64,000 nt of DNA from Firmicutes bacterium OM04-13BH (lineage in GTDB: Bacteria > Bacillota > Clostridia > Lachnospirales > Lachnospiraceae). How positions within the stretch are numbered: position 1 is the first letter of the stretch; each line of letters starts with the position of its first letter. The position numbers and the translations under genes were made by a program. Location of the stretch: positions 310,001 to 374,000 of the forward strand of contig QULP01000001.1 in assembly GCA_003481745.1 (NCBI GenBank), given 5' to 3'. The notes below the pieces were generated by a model. That model was given only the letters and a program-made list of their open reading frames with translations, was not told the origin of the DNA and ran no database searches. This document shows positions 63,154 through 64,000 of this stretch, piece after piece.

Positions 63154-64000
63154 TTAATTTTCTTCCAGATATTTTTTATGAAGTGCCAATACTTTTGTCA
63201 TTACCTCTGCTCCCGGGGCTCCGATTGTATTTCGTTTTTCCACACAATTTTTCATACTGATTGCTTCATAGATGTCTTCTTTAAATACCGGACTGATTTC
63301 CTGATACTCTTCTAAAGACATTTCATCTAAAGAAATTCCTTTATCAATGCAATGCAGAACCAGACGACCTACGATTCCGTGCGCATCTCTGAACGGTACA
63401 CCATTGTTTACCAGATAATCTGCCGCATCGGTCGCATTGGTAAATCCGTTTTTGGCACTCTTCTCCATATTGTCTTTGTTAAACACCATAGTAGAAATCA
63501 TCCCATTAAACAGCGCAATACAGCCTTTTACAGTATCAATTGCATCAAAGGTAAATTCTTTATCTTCCTGCATATCTTTATTATAAGCCAGTGGGATTCC
63601 CTTCATAGTTGTAAGAATGGACATTAACGCACCATAAACACGTCCGGTCTTTCCTCTTACTAACTCGGCGATATCCGGATTTTTCTTCTGTGGCATAATA
63701 CTGCTTCCTGTGCTGTATCCGTCATCAATTTCCACAAAACGGTATTCGTTGGAATTCCACATAATGATTTCTTCACAGAAACGGCTTAAATGCATCATAA
63801 CAGTAGATAACGCAGATAAAGTTTCAATTAAATAATCTCTGTCTGCCACAGAATCCATACTGTTTAATGTCGGACCGTCAAAACCAAGTACTTCTGCTGT
63901 ATAGGCTCTGTCAAGCGGATAAGTTGTTCCTGCAAGCGCACCACTTCCAAGTGGGCAGAGATTTAATCTCTTTTTCGCATCTGCAAGACGGCTTCTGTCA
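63154..64000 (-). CDS. argH: Argininosuccinate lyase, 5' part missing (runs off window)
   Basis: Splits argininosuccinate into arginine and fumarate. The frame is open to base 64000, giving the last 281 residues. The superfamily signature [12 protein letters not shown] lies near 63,690, preceded by [43 protein letters not shown]. The catalytic serine region and C-terminal domain are complete. argG, which usually precedes it, would lie outside the window. It is followed by the asd promoter, so the two need not be cotranscribed. Confidence 0.97.
   Translation of the reverse strand, partial: DRSRLADAKKRLNLCPLGSGALAGTTYPLDRAYTAEVLGFDGPTLNSMDSVADRDYLIETLSALSTVMMHLSRFCEEIIMWNSNEYRFVEIDDGYSTGSSIMPQKKNPDIAELVRGKTGRVYGALMSILTTMKGIPLAYNKDMQEDKEFTFDAIDTVKGCIALFNGMISTMVFNKDNMEKSAKNGFTNATDAADYLVNNGVPFRDAHGIVGRLVLHCIDKGISLDEMSLEEYQEISPVFKEDIYEAISMKNCVEKRNTIGAPGAEVMTKVLALHKKYLEEN

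Overview
The window reads as a chromosomal segment of an anaerobic, low-GC Firmicute of the class Clostridia, most likely family Lachnospiraceae. This rests on gene content and sequence style rather than a database match: a complete housekeeping set, AGGAGG-type ribosome binding sites, TTGACA/TATAAT-type promoters with 17-base spacers, acetate kinase, a sensory-type [FeFe]-hydrogenase protein, a SpoIIE-type phosphatase, a PFL/ACT gene pair and a GGGtGRT protein. Almost all genes lie on the minus strand. The exceptions are pheA and a DUF815 ATPase (25.8-28.4 kb), a DMT exporter (49.2-50.1 kb) and a NifU-like/GGGtGRT pair (52.1-53.9 kb). I see no insertion sequence, prophage, CRISPR array or rRNA operon. 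|| Layout, in the + coordinate: 1-2.1 kb, acetate kinase (partial) and the tRNA(Met) cytidine acetate ligase. 2.1-6.5 kb, an ABC exporter with a giant coiled-coil permease. 6.7-8.7 kb, a small FeoB-associated Cys-rich protein and the PFL/ACT pair. 8.8-13.5 kb, an operon of thioesterase, polA, coaE and walJ. 13.6-16.1 kb, galT with an ArsR-type regulator. 16.2-19.6 kb, a YtrA-type GntR regulator with its ABC transporter, under a strong promoter with a perfect operator. 19.7-25.6 kb, amino-acid and pyrimidine genes (lysC, aminotransferase plus Lrp, XdhC, pyrBI, CmpB-like). || 25.8-28.9 kb holds pheA, the DUF815 ATPase and RNase P RNA. 28.9-36.1 kb is the macromolecular synthesis operon dgt-dnaG-rpoD-trmK-nif3, followed by a TGS-domain nucleoside kinase. 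36.2-36.7 kb has two identical tRNA-Leu(AAG) genes, each with its own promoter and terminator. 36.7-39.3 kb is glpK with a leader hairpin, overlapping an amidohydrolase. 39.4-41.1 kb has an XRE regulator and a SpoIID-like/peptidoglycan-binding protein. 41.2-46.6 kb is the conserved pyrH-frr-uppS-cdsA-dxr-rseP run. 46.6-50.1 kb holds an NSS transporter, a nucleoid-associated protein and a DMT transporter. || The most unusual stretch is 50.1-58.3 kb: a HAD phosphatase fused to a cyclase-family domain, a Cys-rich small-domain protein, the NifU-like scaffold plus GGGtGRT two-gene operon (no settled function that I know of), a 51-residue coiled-coil protein, a sirtuin with a rewritten NAD pocket, and a sensory [FeFe]-hydrogenase-like protein overlapping a SpoIIE phosphatase. 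The window ends with TraX, a hexapeptide-repeat protein, topB, asd and a 5'-truncated argH. || The best candidate for an undescribed system is the NifU-like/GGGtGRT pair. Second is the neighbouring redox-sensing module: hydrogenase-like sensor, phosphatase and divergent sirtuin. All functional calls come from reading sequence motifs; no search was run.
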